A stretch of 64,000 bases of DNA from Agarophyton chilense (lineage: Eukaryota > Rhodophyta > Florideophyceae > Gracilariales > Gracilariaceae): NCBI GenBank assembly GCA_030374765.1, contig JARGXX010000016.1, forward strand, positions 682,001-746,000. Reading direction: 5' to 3'. A program made the translations under genes and the position numbers. The notes under the pieces were generated by a model. The model was not told the origin of the DNA. It saw only the letters and a program-made list of their open reading frames with translations, and searched no databases. Below, in pieces: positions 54,303 to 64,000 of the stretch. How positions within the stretch are numbered: the first letter of the stretch is position 1; the number at the start of each line of letters is the position of its first letter.

Positions 54303-54969
54303 TGTGGTATTCTACTATGTCAGGGAATCCGATAGGATGATTTTTCGCGAAGTCGCGGTTGGAACTCATAAGTGAGTGATGTCATCAAACTTGTGATATG
54401 AAACGGCACACCGCGTAGAATGCCAGGAGGCAGGGTACATTAGTGGAACACGTGGTATCACGAGTGGACTGGCTTGCAACGGCGCATGTAGTGGCGATCC
54501 ACGTGGCAGGTTTTACTACCCTTTGTAGCTAGACGTCCATTAGGGACCATACCCATACTGTGGTTTGGCTAAGTGGCTGACCACGGGGTATTATTTATAT
54601 ATTTATTTGGGCACTCACCCTGGCACACAGTATATAGTGCACCAGAGGTGAGCGCCGACTCCAAGTAAAGGAGACAACAGGGGCATCATGACTATTCTGT
54701 TCCTCGCTTAGGACTCCTTAACCGGAGATCCGGACGAGCTATAATAGATAGTCAGCCCCCAACCACTTCTCGAGCCGTCTCGTACCTACGTTCCCTCAAC
54801 GTTTTACAGTTGCACGGTTTACCCTCGCTGGCGAGTAGTGGCCTTACACCCCACTTCCAGCTCGCTGGTGTTGTAGCTCTACCACCCCTTTTACTTCGCC
54901 GCAAGCGACCCATCGGAAGTCCGAACGCTGTCGCAGGTGTGTGCTCTCTCCGGTAGAGCGGATACTACA
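54303..54969 (+). repeat. Element A 3' LTR
   Basis: 667 bp; pairs with 32544-33210. Followed by gaagt (54970-54974), the same five bases that precede the 5' LTR. Confidence 0.9.
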
Positions 54970-55476
54970 GAAGTGATGGACAGAAAATCTGCTCGCAGCC
55001 TACACTCTCTGGACGCTTCCCCAATTGTGCATTTCGTAGTTGATCATGTTATTGATCAGGCCGTAGCCGTCTCTGTTCAAAGGTCTTTGAACGAAAACGA
55101 TAACCGAGATGAGGAGATGGCTCTTTCAGTGGCATCAAGAGTGGGAGAGAAGCCTCGTAGTGGTACCGGACTGAAATTCGTATGCGAGGTAGACGACATG
55201 AGTGCTTTCATGTGCTCGACAGCATCAAGGCCTGGTTTCTTGTATGTCATGCACCATTTTCGATTGATAAGAAGAAAAATGAGGCAGAGCGATCGTCTCT
55301 TTACTGGCAATCTTTGTTGTGCCAAGAGCAAAGCACGCACTCGGTGTCCTTCGACCATTAACTTCAGCTTGGGATGGAAAAGTCTGAAATGGTACGTTTC
55401 TGCAGATCCACGACACAACCACAAACCCCTCAAGGTAGCTGATGAGGTCATTAAGGAGCGTTGCCAAGCTCTTTAG
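54970..55476 (+). pseudogene. MULE zinc-cluster (FAR1/WRKY-GCM1-like) region
   Basis: The open frame that resumes after element A has a pattern of FAR1-type DNA-binding zinc clusters: CCAKSKARTRC, then an aromatic strand (LKWYVSADPRHNHKPL) supplying the His pair. The segment just after the insertion (SLDASPIVHFVVDHVID) resembles the segment just before it (FLDSSDVVHSIMDQVLD), hinting at an internal repeat in the MULE protein. It ends at a stop and the next frame differs, so it is probably degenerate. Confidence 0.5.
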
Positions 55477-55591
55477 AGCTCATTGAGAGCTGACTATCAG
55501 AGTTGGGAGGAGAAGCTTTCTAGAGGTGCGAGCAGGAGAGCAATAGATTGGGAAGCGTTAGAACAAAAACTGTTTACTAAGAAAGAAGATA

Positions 55592-58500
55592 ATGAACTGT
55601 TTACTAAGAAAGAAGATGGTTCTATGTCCGAGATTGGGTTGCGAGGTAATGGGAGAAGTTTTCAGGAGAAGCCCGCCAATTGCGCCGAAACTTAAAGTCA
55701 AGCCTGTCACGTCCCCAACGCCAAATAGAACGACGAACAACCCTTCTCTTCGCCGCGCTGACCAGTTTCCCACTCCTGAAGAAAAGCTCGAGTATAGTAC
55801 TTCGTGCCAGCGTGTAGAAGACGTGAAGGGGAAACAGAACAGGTCTCCACAACCTGAGGTAGAAGACGTCATTGAATTGTTGTCTTTAGGAAACGACGTA
55901 GGAGACGTGACTGGTAATGAATTACGAGGCGTAAATGGTAATGATGTAGGACATGTGAGTGGTCTAGCAGCCCCACTGTCTGTAACAGGAGCCGCGGGGA
56001 TACCGAGCCCGGACAGGGAAGCCAAGAACTACTCCAAACATAGCATTGAGTATGTACACACTTCTTCCTACTCTTCTACTTCAAACTATCAGTGTAGTAC
56101 AAGGGCAACACCCAACAGCATGCTTGGATCCGCTGTAGACGAGGGAATGGAGAGCAGGAATGGTACGGAAGGGATACATGATGACATTGGACTGGATGAT
56201 AGAACTTCTGAACTGATAGATCGATTTCTGTTTTTAGATGACGAGGAAGAGATTCCTTTAGATATTTTCCACGTAGAAGAATCTCTCAACAACGATGACG
56301 ACACTGAATGTGATGATGAAGTAGAAGTACATGTCAAGGATGGACAAAAAAAAAGATGGAGAAGGTTCGTTTAGCTGAGAGTAAGACTGGCGAGGTGGAA
56401 GACGACAAGGAGCATATTGAAGAATGTTTTGAGTCGGCGGTCATTGCTTACTTTCAAAGTCTTTCTTTCGATGCCCCCGGCCACGATGTAAGGAAAGAAG
56501 TGCAGTACATCGCCGATTGTATGGGATACTATCTCTATACGAGGACATCGATCTACATAGGCGACAGGAAGCGAACTGAAGGAAATGGAGTGGCTGGAGA
56601 CTGTCGTGTGCTACAAAAGGGTCTCCTGATGTGCGAGAATTACAACTCGAAGCAGCCTGGGCGATGCAATTTCTCTCTTACTATCAAAACAGTCGGTTCA
56701 GACGAAGACGGAGGCAATAAATCCTACGTTGCGGACTTCACAGGGGCTAGAAACAATCATAAACCTGCAGAAAGCTGTGGGGTGAAGCGTCTGGCCCCGA
56801 ATATGCACTCTGAAGCGCTTCACATGACCAACACTCTGAGAATGTCCTTCCAAGATACCTTGAGATACTTGGAGGACAAGTATAAGAAAGTAATCAATCA
56901 TAAAGTGGCTCGAGAGCAACTAGGGTACGCTGGATCGCTAAACAATCCAAAGGATTTGGAATGAATGAGAATTTGTGAAGCACTCGCTGCCCTCAACAAA
57001 GAAGACCCTGGTAACAACTTCTTTTTCAACTGCGATAGCTCTGGAAGAATGATGTCGGCGTGTTGGACTTTCAAGGAGTGGCTTAATGACTACGAGGACT
57101 ACGGAATTGTGCCAGGCATCTCGGTGGATTGTAAGGCTGTAGCAAATCGGTTTGGATATCCGTTGTGTAGCATCAATGGGAGGTCAAATGATGGGTTCAT
57201 GTTAACTTTCTTCATGGGTTTCATTGCCGGAGAGAGAAAGAAGAGGATTTCGTTCAGGTACTTTCGCGTTTCAAGTCCATTATCCTGTTCTCTCCGGCAA
57301 TGACAACTATGGACCAGAGCGTCCCATGTATTAACGCGACGGAGAAGGTATTTGATACATCTTTCATATCGCTTGACGAGTGGCATCTAAATCAAAACCA
57401 GATGAAGAACGTCACTTCGTGGTGTGGAAAGATTGGAAGGAGCACATGGTTTGATGTTATGTCCCGAGACCTCTTCAACTTGAGAACGTCAAGAAGTATA
57501 TCCAGTTTTGTGTGTAGAAGAGAAGCGTTCGAACGACAATAATTTTACGGTTTCCGACGCAACCCTCCGCTTTGGTTCAGGTACCTCTACCACTCCAAAC
57601 CGCACATGTTAGTGGTCTGTTTCAGAGATGCATCAGTACCGAAGAGGTATCTTTTTCAAAGTACAGGCTACACGGAGACATCTAACTCTGGCTACCGGGC
57701 ATACATTCTGTCGAAGAAGGTGCCTTTCTCCAAGATCCCTTATGAAATGCTTCGACTGACAAGGAAAAAAAGAGTTGAAAGGCGATCCTCACACCTCAGA
57801 TCCCTTACTCCGCTCAGCTCGCCTCATAGATCAATCCGAGACACACAACTCTCTATTCCCCCCCCCTCCACCAGTTCTGAACTATATGATCAACGAGTAC
57901 ACCAGGTACGCGCTCTTCAAGTTTAAAGAGCTCAGTATAGTTCCGTCGAAGTCCTACGCAGTTCTAAACGCAACATTAGTAGACATCGAAGCTGTGGAAT
58001 GGCGTGAGGTGGTACAAGATGAGAGCTATGTTGGCCCCGTGGCGAAGTTCGAGTTAATTTGGAGAAAGGAGTATGCCGCAGCGTCCAAACCACTTCCGCA
58101 ACCAAATCCTCCATCATCTTTACATTCCTTTGCGAATTCATCGCCAGTACTACCCATCACTGTGCTTCTCGCTTGCAGAGTAAGTGGAAGTGGCACAGAA
58201 GCGAAGAGAAACCTGGAAGTGCGCTGCAGCTGTAGAAACAGCATCACGATGGGTTTCCCATGCCGTCATGTAGTTCGATGCGCGATGGTGTATGGGGAGG
58301 AAGATCTAGGTCAGCCGCGGTTTAAGGTAGTACTCTCGGAGTACATTGCAATCGACAAATTGTTTGATACGTACTGGAAGAGAAACTCCGAGGAGTGGAA
58401 CATTTCGAGAGTGTCCAACATTCGTCAAACTGCCGGTGTGATTGATGCAGATGCGTTAAAGTCGAATCTCTTGCCCATTGATGGGGAGGAAGACAACAAT

Positions 58501-58932
58501 GAAGAGATTACTGATCTGGTAACCGGAAATTCGGATGTAGAGCTTCAGAACCACGGCCGTTATTCAGATGGAAAGGCCATGTACGACCAGATACATCGCT
58601 TGGCTTCGGGCATGGGTAATGTTGCAATTCAGAGAGTACATAGGCTGCTCGAAACAGTGAAGAAAATGCTTTCCGATGGTTCTATTCCTTCACTGTCTCT
58701 AATAACCAATTATGAACCTGAGAGTCGAACCATTTTGGCGGGAACCAACCACTTCGATTCCTCATCGGTTGATCAAATCGACTTCTCCAAAATCCTACCA
58801 CCAATCCCTTCATCTGTTAGGACTTCAAAACAAAAGAAGAGCTTCACTGAGAGATTTACTACCAAAAGCAACGACATGGTGCTCCACAGTCCTACCCTAC
58901 TGCCGTTTATGGCTCTCAATCTCAAACCATGA
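55592..58932 (+). pseudogene. MULE transposase (zinc cluster, DDE core, SWIM finger), degenerate
   Basis: Pieces in order: acidic low-complexity region (55.6-56.35 kb); second zinc cluster (56.6-56.8 kb: CRVLQKGLLMC, CNFSLTIK, ARNNHKP); transposase core with first catalytic Asp (GISVDCKAVANRFGYPL, about 57.1 kb) and second Asp (TTMDQSVPCINA, about 57.3 kb); the C/D-x-x-WH region (LDEWHLNQNQMKNV), and a SWIM zinc finger near 58.2 kb (CSCRNSITMGFPCRH, CxCxnCxH). At 56962-56964 an in-frame TGA interrupts the frame, and the core continues in more than one frame around 57.25-57.55 kb, so this copy is inactive. Catalyses cut-and-paste in intact relatives. Confidence 0.75.
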
Positions 58933-59260
58933 GTCTACCGTTCCATTCTGAGATACATAACGCGCAAGCCAGAGCAATAGGAATCATAGAAAGTGTACAT
59001 CGTAAGTAAAATAGATATAAAAGCAACCCTTCAATAATATGAGTATTAACACTTACAAAATGCCAAACATTTGCTTTCTCTGCGACGTGATACGGCGGTA
59101 GAGCGAACTTCACTGCACGCACAAGACGTGCGTTAAAATGATGGTGAACGGAGAACTGAACCTGGGAGGGACGGATGACTGCTCCACCATCTAGTTGCGC
59201 GACTCCTTCTCAGGTTCAGCGACCCTTTCTCAGGTTCAAATGTCGCGCCATTTTTCTTAG
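58933..59260. other. MULE subterminal sequence, no gene
   Basis: Between the transposase stop and the right inverted repeat. I see nothing coding. Confidence 0.4.
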
Positions 59261-59548
59261 CTACATGGCGAGGACTTGGTGCGGGGTGATTCGGGAAGAA
59301 GGAGTTCGAGTTGCGGCCGGCTTGCGCATTGGACGAGGAGAGAGCGAGGACGATGCGGGACGATGTGGACGGTATGTGATTGGCCTGATATGCATTTGCG
59401 CAAAGAGCGCCATGCGAGCTCAGAGAGCGCACTCCGAGTTGGGGGCCACGGTGCATCGTACGGTATCTGAAATGCGGCCAGAATTTTTATTGGTCTAAAT
59501 CTAGTCTATTTCATATATACTAGACGTCGTGTATTTTGGCCTTTTGCC
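59261..59548 (-). repeat. MULE right terminal inverted repeat
   Basis: Inverted partner of 30570-30857. Similarity stops at ccatgtag, where the internal sequences differ. Confidence 0.9.
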
Positions 59549-59557
59549 AAAGATCAC
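59549..59557. repeat. MULE target-site duplication, right copy
   Basis: aaagatcac, identical to 30561-30569. Confidence 0.9.
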
Positions 59558-60118
59558 GAACGATCGTCCACAACCTGTACACAACATCAGCTTCACTCTA
59601 TTTTTTCAAGATTTATCAAATATTTCATCATCTATGGATCCTGGACGCGAAGTGGGAAACAGAGTGAGCACCCGTACACGTCTCCTCACATCAGAGCGAC
59701 TGTACTTCTTTGGAACGAAATAGAAGGCAAAACTTGTAAGCGAAAGTGTTACAAAAGTAGACGCAGTCGTCGACAATTATCGAAAACACGCTTTCGTCAC
59801 CATAAACTTCGAGTTAGTGTTCCCCCGTTGTGTTCATGTCCCGTTATGTGTGCATATCCCGAATATACGCATACAGTTCTCAGCTCCGGGGAGGAAGACG
59901 ACGATTCCGAGCTTTAATCGCCGCCATCATCATGATGCATACGTGCATACCGCTTTTGAAAGTAATTATGTATTTTCATTACATTTTTTGCTAGTTGACC
60001 CCGATATCAATGTAAAGTTTTCAAATTTGATATTTCAAATCGTCACTGCAAGAATCTAACTTATACAAAGTTGCTAAGTTTTTCTTCGAGTTTCGCCATT
60101 CCGAGCCCCCTTTCCACT
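59558..60118. other. No supported gene
   Basis: AT-rich flank between the MULE and the pogo-like remnant; short frames only. Confidence 0.4.
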
Positions 60119-61708
60119 GGCATGGTCCCAAAATGGGTCATGCTCTGACCATTCGACAACGACAACAAATCGTAGCCGAACAAAAAATAATTGTCGATCT
60201 AGGTCAGAGATTATCACAGAAATCCCTTTCTGCCTGGACAAAACAACAATTTCACCTTATATAAACTCCAAAACAAGAAACCATTTCACGCATTTTGTCC
60301 CCCGCCGCTTCACTGAAATCATTCTCAAACACGGTGTGCACTTCTTTTAAAAAGCATCGTGCCCCTGCCGCTCCACGACTTGAAGCAGCGTTGTATACTT
60401 GGCTTTGTGATACAAACGCTCATAAAGTACAACTCTATGGACCAATTGTTTGGCATTACGCCGAGAGACCAGAAACTGAGACAAAATTACATCTCCCGTC
60501 ACGTGAACGTCTGCTTTAAAATTCTCCAATGGTTGGATGAACTGCTTTCAGAAACGCTACAACGTTCGGCTTCGCCGTATATACGGGGAAGCTTTAAGTG
60601 CAGATAACGGCTTGGCTGCTTCCCTTCCGAGTACACGAGAAATAATCTCCACGTACAGCCCATCCGATGTCTGGAGAGCGGATGACTTTGGACTCTTTTA
60701 CAGACAGCCGCCCGGATGGTCGCTTTCAAGCAAGCCGACGGCAGGCTTCAAGAAGGATAAAACGAGTATCACATTTTTGGCCTGTTGTAATGGGGGCGGC
60801 ACGGAAAAGTACCCTATTATGGTTGTCGGTCGTGCGTTGACGCCCCGCGCATTCGGAAAGAAGTCAGGTCGCGATCATGAATTTGACTACCATGCCAATA
60901 GAAAGGCTTGGATGACGCAAGTTCTGTTCTTCGCTTGGCTGACGCGACTGGATGTGTATATTATAAGGACTCTAGGGCGCAAAATTCTGTTGTTTCTCGA
61001 TAACTGCTCAGCGCAAAAGGGTGCAGAAGTGCTTTCTGAACTGCAAAATGTGAACATTAAGTTCCTTTCTCGGAACACAACCACCGCGTACAGCCGCTTT
61101 ATGCCGGGATTATCTCTTCATTGAAACCAAAATTCCGCCGTCGATTACTGTTCAGAGTGTTTGACAATATCGATACAGGACGGAAATCAATTTACAACGT
61201 CGACATATTAACAGCAATGCGTTCAGTTTGAGAGGAGTGGGATGTTCTACAGGCTTCTACGATAAAGAACTGCTTCGATTACTGCTTTAAATAGGATGAT
61301 GCTCGAAGCAGTACTGTTCAGAACGGAATCCAAGATGAACTTCGTTCTTAACATATCAGAGATGTTACGGAACATGGTTTTCAGCACAGTAGGATTGTTA
61401 TAGAAAATTTATTGAACCCAGAGGAAGAGGACAATATTACGGAGGAGTTTTCAATTGAGAATCAAGGTATGTTACTTGTTGGTGTGGAAGCTGCGGACGT
61501 AGTTGAAACTGAATGTGAGGAGGCAGACGGTGGGTACAATATTGACGAGGAGTTGAATGGTCTCGCAATGGCAAGGGCAGTCTTCGATCGCCTTGATAGA
61601 ATAAACAATAACTTCGAAAATGTCTTTTTAGTTTTTCGGAGGGAGCTGAGACTCGAAAAAAAGTCCCGTCTGAAGCAGATGACCATTGCTGACCATATTC
61701 ATACATAA
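60119..61708 (+). pseudogene. pogo/Tigger-like (CENP-B-type) transposase remnant
   Basis: A plain DNA transposon of the Tc1/mariner superfamily. An N-terminal helix-turn-helix-like stretch (GHALTIRQRQQIVAEQK) lies near 60.14 kb, followed by a CENP-B-type segment (60.3-60.45 kb). The DDE core runs 60.54-61.12 kb: VWRADDFGLFYRQPPG (first Asp), FLACCNGGGTEKYP, HANRKAWMTQVLF, and ILLFLDNCSAQKG (second Asp). The region of the third acidic residue reads QPLYAGII in another frame (about 61.1 kb), so both a frameshift and an Asp-to-Tyr change affect it. An acidic tail (61412-61708) ends it. Terminal repeats and flanking TA were not found, so the ends are approximate. Confidence 0.75.
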
Positions 61709-62600
61709 TACAAATATCTCTTGGGAACGTAATAACTTTGCTATGCGCATAAAGTCGGCGTCTCTCTAGAGCTATGCTCATAGCAGGGGAACACCGTACC
61801 TGGTTGCAAGAAGACATGTACTCTCAAATTTTGTAATTTGTAGCCAGGGGATCATATCACGGTTCAAGAAACTGATCAAAAAGCCGTTAATTCTAACAAA
61901 TAGATAAATGGTGCTGCTATTACTACCAAAGCTTCAAAAAATGAAGAGCAGCATACTGTCACGAATAGCAATGACTGTTGAAAACTAAATCTTTCGCACC
62001 CTTCAATTGTGACAAACAGTGACACGCAAGATAGATTTGTAAAAGATCATTCGAGCAAATGGTGTGATATAAACTATAACGGTAGCGGTGGTTTAAGACC
62101 TTTCGGTTCTAGAGAGCCCCCAACGGTCTCGACCTAGAAGGCGGAGATTGAAGATACCTGTAAGGGGGGGATGCACCAGCCATTGGAGGGTGCCCCAGGA
62201 CCGACGGGCTCACTGTTAACACGTTAGTAGACAGTGATGCACAGCGCAAGCGGGTCCGATAAACCGTTAGAAAACCAGACTTGTCTTTACGGTTCACTGT
62301 AGACACGCAAAGGGGTAAAAGTAGTCTAGTTAGTGCTTAACTTTTCAATAGTGATCGGTATGGCCATGTTTGGTGAAGATATACATTAAACCGACCACCA
62401 GACTTACAGTAGCGTTTCGTCACGTGGCCACGGGGAGGTACACTTGAGGTGCGCTTTCTTATTTACTGAATCCTATCTATCTAATACTAAACTAGCTAAA
62501 AGCTATACTTATTGCTTACTAGATTACTGTAGTACACGGCGCATGCCATAAACAATCCAAGTTCAACTCCAGGCCATCATTATCTCCTTGGCGTGGCTCC
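61709..62600. other. No supported gene; repeat-like
   Basis: A/T-rich stretch with many short taa/cta motifs (ctaatactaaactagctaaaag near 62481-62502). It could be part of an LTR or other repeat, but no partner lies in the window. Confidence 0.3.
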
Positions 62601-63838
62601 CTTTACCACAGAACCCCCTCCTAGCGACAGCTACGCCCCGTGGCTGTACCTAAATGCGTTCGCCAGTGCAGTAAACTACAGTGCAGCAGTCGCCAGTGTG
62701 AGATGCATATACCGTTTGGTAATGCTGCGCGGAAAGCCAAACGATTTCGATCACTGTCGTGGTGCGTGAGGTTCATCTTCCATGGTCGTCCGTTTCGGCT
62801 TTTCAATCACGCTTGCCAAGACCGTTGCCGATGTGGGCCGGGAGTTCATGTACCGATCGGTTTTTGTCGCCGTCTCCATTGCAGGTTTCCTGGGCATTCC
62901 GTGCCATAAGTCTGTAATGCCTCGTTGGTGTCTTCTCAGTTTCTCCTTTCTTCGTCGCGCGTTACCCTCTTGGTTTCAGCGCTTCTGTTCATCTCCTGTC
63001 TCTCCTGTTCCCGTATCGTATTGGTTGGCGTGCATTGGTCGCGATGCGTGCGGATTCCTCGAAATCTTGTGGTGCCAGTCGAGTGTCCGCCCAAGTGTCA
63101 AATAAGCACGGTGATGGCTCTCACCGTGTGTCCAATCCGATTACAGGTGTGATTAACGTGTCATTGGGGCCCCTTCGATTTTTTCCCGCTCAATCAGCGG
63201 AGAACTCGAGCACCTCCGAAGTCACTCTGGACGACCGTCATGGTTTGCATCGGTCGTGAGATCCGGCCGTCAGAGGGTACATAGAACCTGGTTCCAAGGC
63301 AATAACGCGCCAGTCTGCTTCTCCATCCTTGTTGGGTACCATGTCTGGTAAGGCTCCCCAAGGTTTGAATCGCAGCCGAGATAACTCGAAGCCTCTGACT
63401 GGCTCCCACTCTCGGTGTCGTGGTCGTGGCCAGGGCGTTACTGCTTCGGTTTTCTATTCAATTTTACACTTAGAACCTTCCTTGTACTACCAACGTCACG
63501 CCTACTACCGAGTATCCAAATAGTGGCCAAAATATTCGTAAGTTCGTCACGAAATTGTGTTTGAAGGATAGTGAAAAGCCTTGCCACACGATTGGATCAA
63601 TACGTAAGTGTCATCATCATCTTGATATATGATGCACTGTTTTTTGCGTAGGCAAGTGATTCCGCCGCCTGCGAAGAAACCTCATTTTGCGCGCTTTGTT
63701 TGTGTGACAATGAACAGGCGCGCCCCCACGCAAGAGACCCGTTTCTTGGCAGATCTGCTTTGGCGCCTTGCGTCTTCCGTTGCGTGCTGTATTGCACATG
63801 AGTGCTTAGGACTGAGCGTGCCCAATCTCGTGCGCACT
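62601..63838 (+). other. Unassigned, possibly retroelement-derived
   Basis: One frame is open from 63035 to 63523 except for a TGA at 63257-63259. It includes Ser/Arg/Gly-rich stretches (MSGKAPQGLNRSRDNSKP, SRCRGRGQG) such as are seen near the start of some Gag-like proteins. Without a second repeat copy I cannot name a family. The rest shows short frames only. Confidence 0.25.
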
Positions 63839-63840
63839 AA

Positions 63841-64000
63841 GCCACTGCTGTTGAGCTTGTTACTCGTTCGCACACGAAGCGTGGTAACCATCCGTACCCC
63901 TTGGTGTCTACAGACGCAGAGTATTGGCCTTACCTGAGGTCAGCTTGGTGTCATATGAAGCCAGTTCTATTTCCCAAAGAATTAGTAAAAATTGATGGTT
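63841..64000 (+). CDS. Partial coding segment running off the right edge
   Basis: An open frame of 53 codons continues past the window. Its content looks strongly protein-like (YPLVSTDAEYWPYLRS, WCHMKPVLFPKELVK). No start is evident; it may be an internal exon or part of a mobile-element gene. No family recognised. Confidence 0.35.

Larger units (their letters stand above)
32544..54969 (+). mobile_element. Ty3/gypsy LTR retrotransposon A (chromodomain type), broken
   Basis: A fossil retroelement with 667-bp LTRs at both ends, bounded by the 5-bp duplication gaagt (32539-32543 and 54970-54974). Order of parts: LTR, primer-binding site, Gag-like region with zinc knuckle, protease/RT/RNase H/integrase region, chromodomain, antisense reading frame, purine tract, LTR. 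It is broken at roughly six to eight places in addition to carrying element B at 42289-54083. LTRs differ at about 10 of 667 positions, so insertion was fairly recent. Confidence 0.92.
30570..59548 (+). mobile_element. Mutator-like DNA transposon (MULE) holding two nested retroelements
   Basis: Bounded by 288-bp terminal inverted repeats (30570-30857 and 59261-59548, roughly 94% identical by my count) and by a perfect 9-bp duplication. Its own DNA is 30570-32543 plus 54975-59548, about 6.5 kb. Genes on the plus strand are a Ulp1-like protease region, a zinc-cluster region and a MULE transposase with SWIM finger. The coding parts are interrupted by several stops and frameshifts, so this copy cannot be autonomous as it stands. 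The combination of Mutator transposase and Ulp1-like gene recalls Kaonashi/KI-MULEs of plants. A 22.4-kb Ty3/gypsy insertion lies at 32544-54969. Confidence 0.9.

Noticed and set aside
1-64000. tRNA, rRNA or CRISPR features
   Set aside because: I looked for tRNA B-box-like sequence and regular spacer arrays by eye and found none convincing; a tRNA search program could still find one.

Overview
This is eukaryotic nuclear DNA. The genes are compact and mostly intron-free. The two introns I could place confidently are short (84 and 103 bp). Several proteins look algal or plant-like: a LURP-one-related protein, a GT14 glycosyltransferase, an SLC35D-type nucleotide-sugar transporter, an organelle-type prolyl-tRNA synthetase with an N-terminal extension, and a small plastid-type membrane protein. 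Gene-dense stretches alternate with a nest of Ty3/gypsy and Mutator-like elements. A multicellular red alga fits best, but that is inference; no rRNA, plastid gene or other marker in the window proves it.

Layout. 0-2.2 kb: one arm of an inverted duplication and no convincing gene. 2.2-8.9 kb: GC-rich, with a protein kinase/armadillo-like gene and a single-pass mucin-like membrane protein, both on the minus strand. 9-11 kb: two weak gene candidates. 11.3-30.3 kb: the host gene core: Tudor/Agenet-like protein (-), sugar transporter (+), two-exon LURP-one-related gene (-), second arm of the inverted duplication, GT14 (-), PNPOx-FNR flavoprotein (-), coiled-coil protein (+), prolyl-tRNA synthetase (-), two-exon small membrane protein (+), and an acidic protein (-).

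30.57-59.55 kb is a single Mutator-like element (MULE) with 288-bp terminal inverted repeats and a perfect 9-bp target duplication. It carries a Ulp1-like cysteine protease region, FAR1/WRKY-GCM1-type zinc clusters, a MULE transposase core and a SWIM finger. A Ty3/gypsy element (A, 32544-54969, 667-bp LTRs, 5-bp target duplication) sits inside it. A second Ty3/gypsy element (B, 42289-54083, 923-bp LTRs) sits inside A. Both retroelements end pol with a chromodomain and share one primer-binding site. Both also carry a long antisense reading frame between pol and the 3' LTR whose protein sequence is conserved between A and B. I think that antisense gene is the most interesting thing here.

59.6-64 kb holds a decayed pogo/Tigger-like transposase, an unassigned repeat-like stretch, and a coding segment that runs off the right edge. 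Host genes are mostly in divergent or convergent pairs with short spacers. I found no tRNA, rRNA or CRISPR array.
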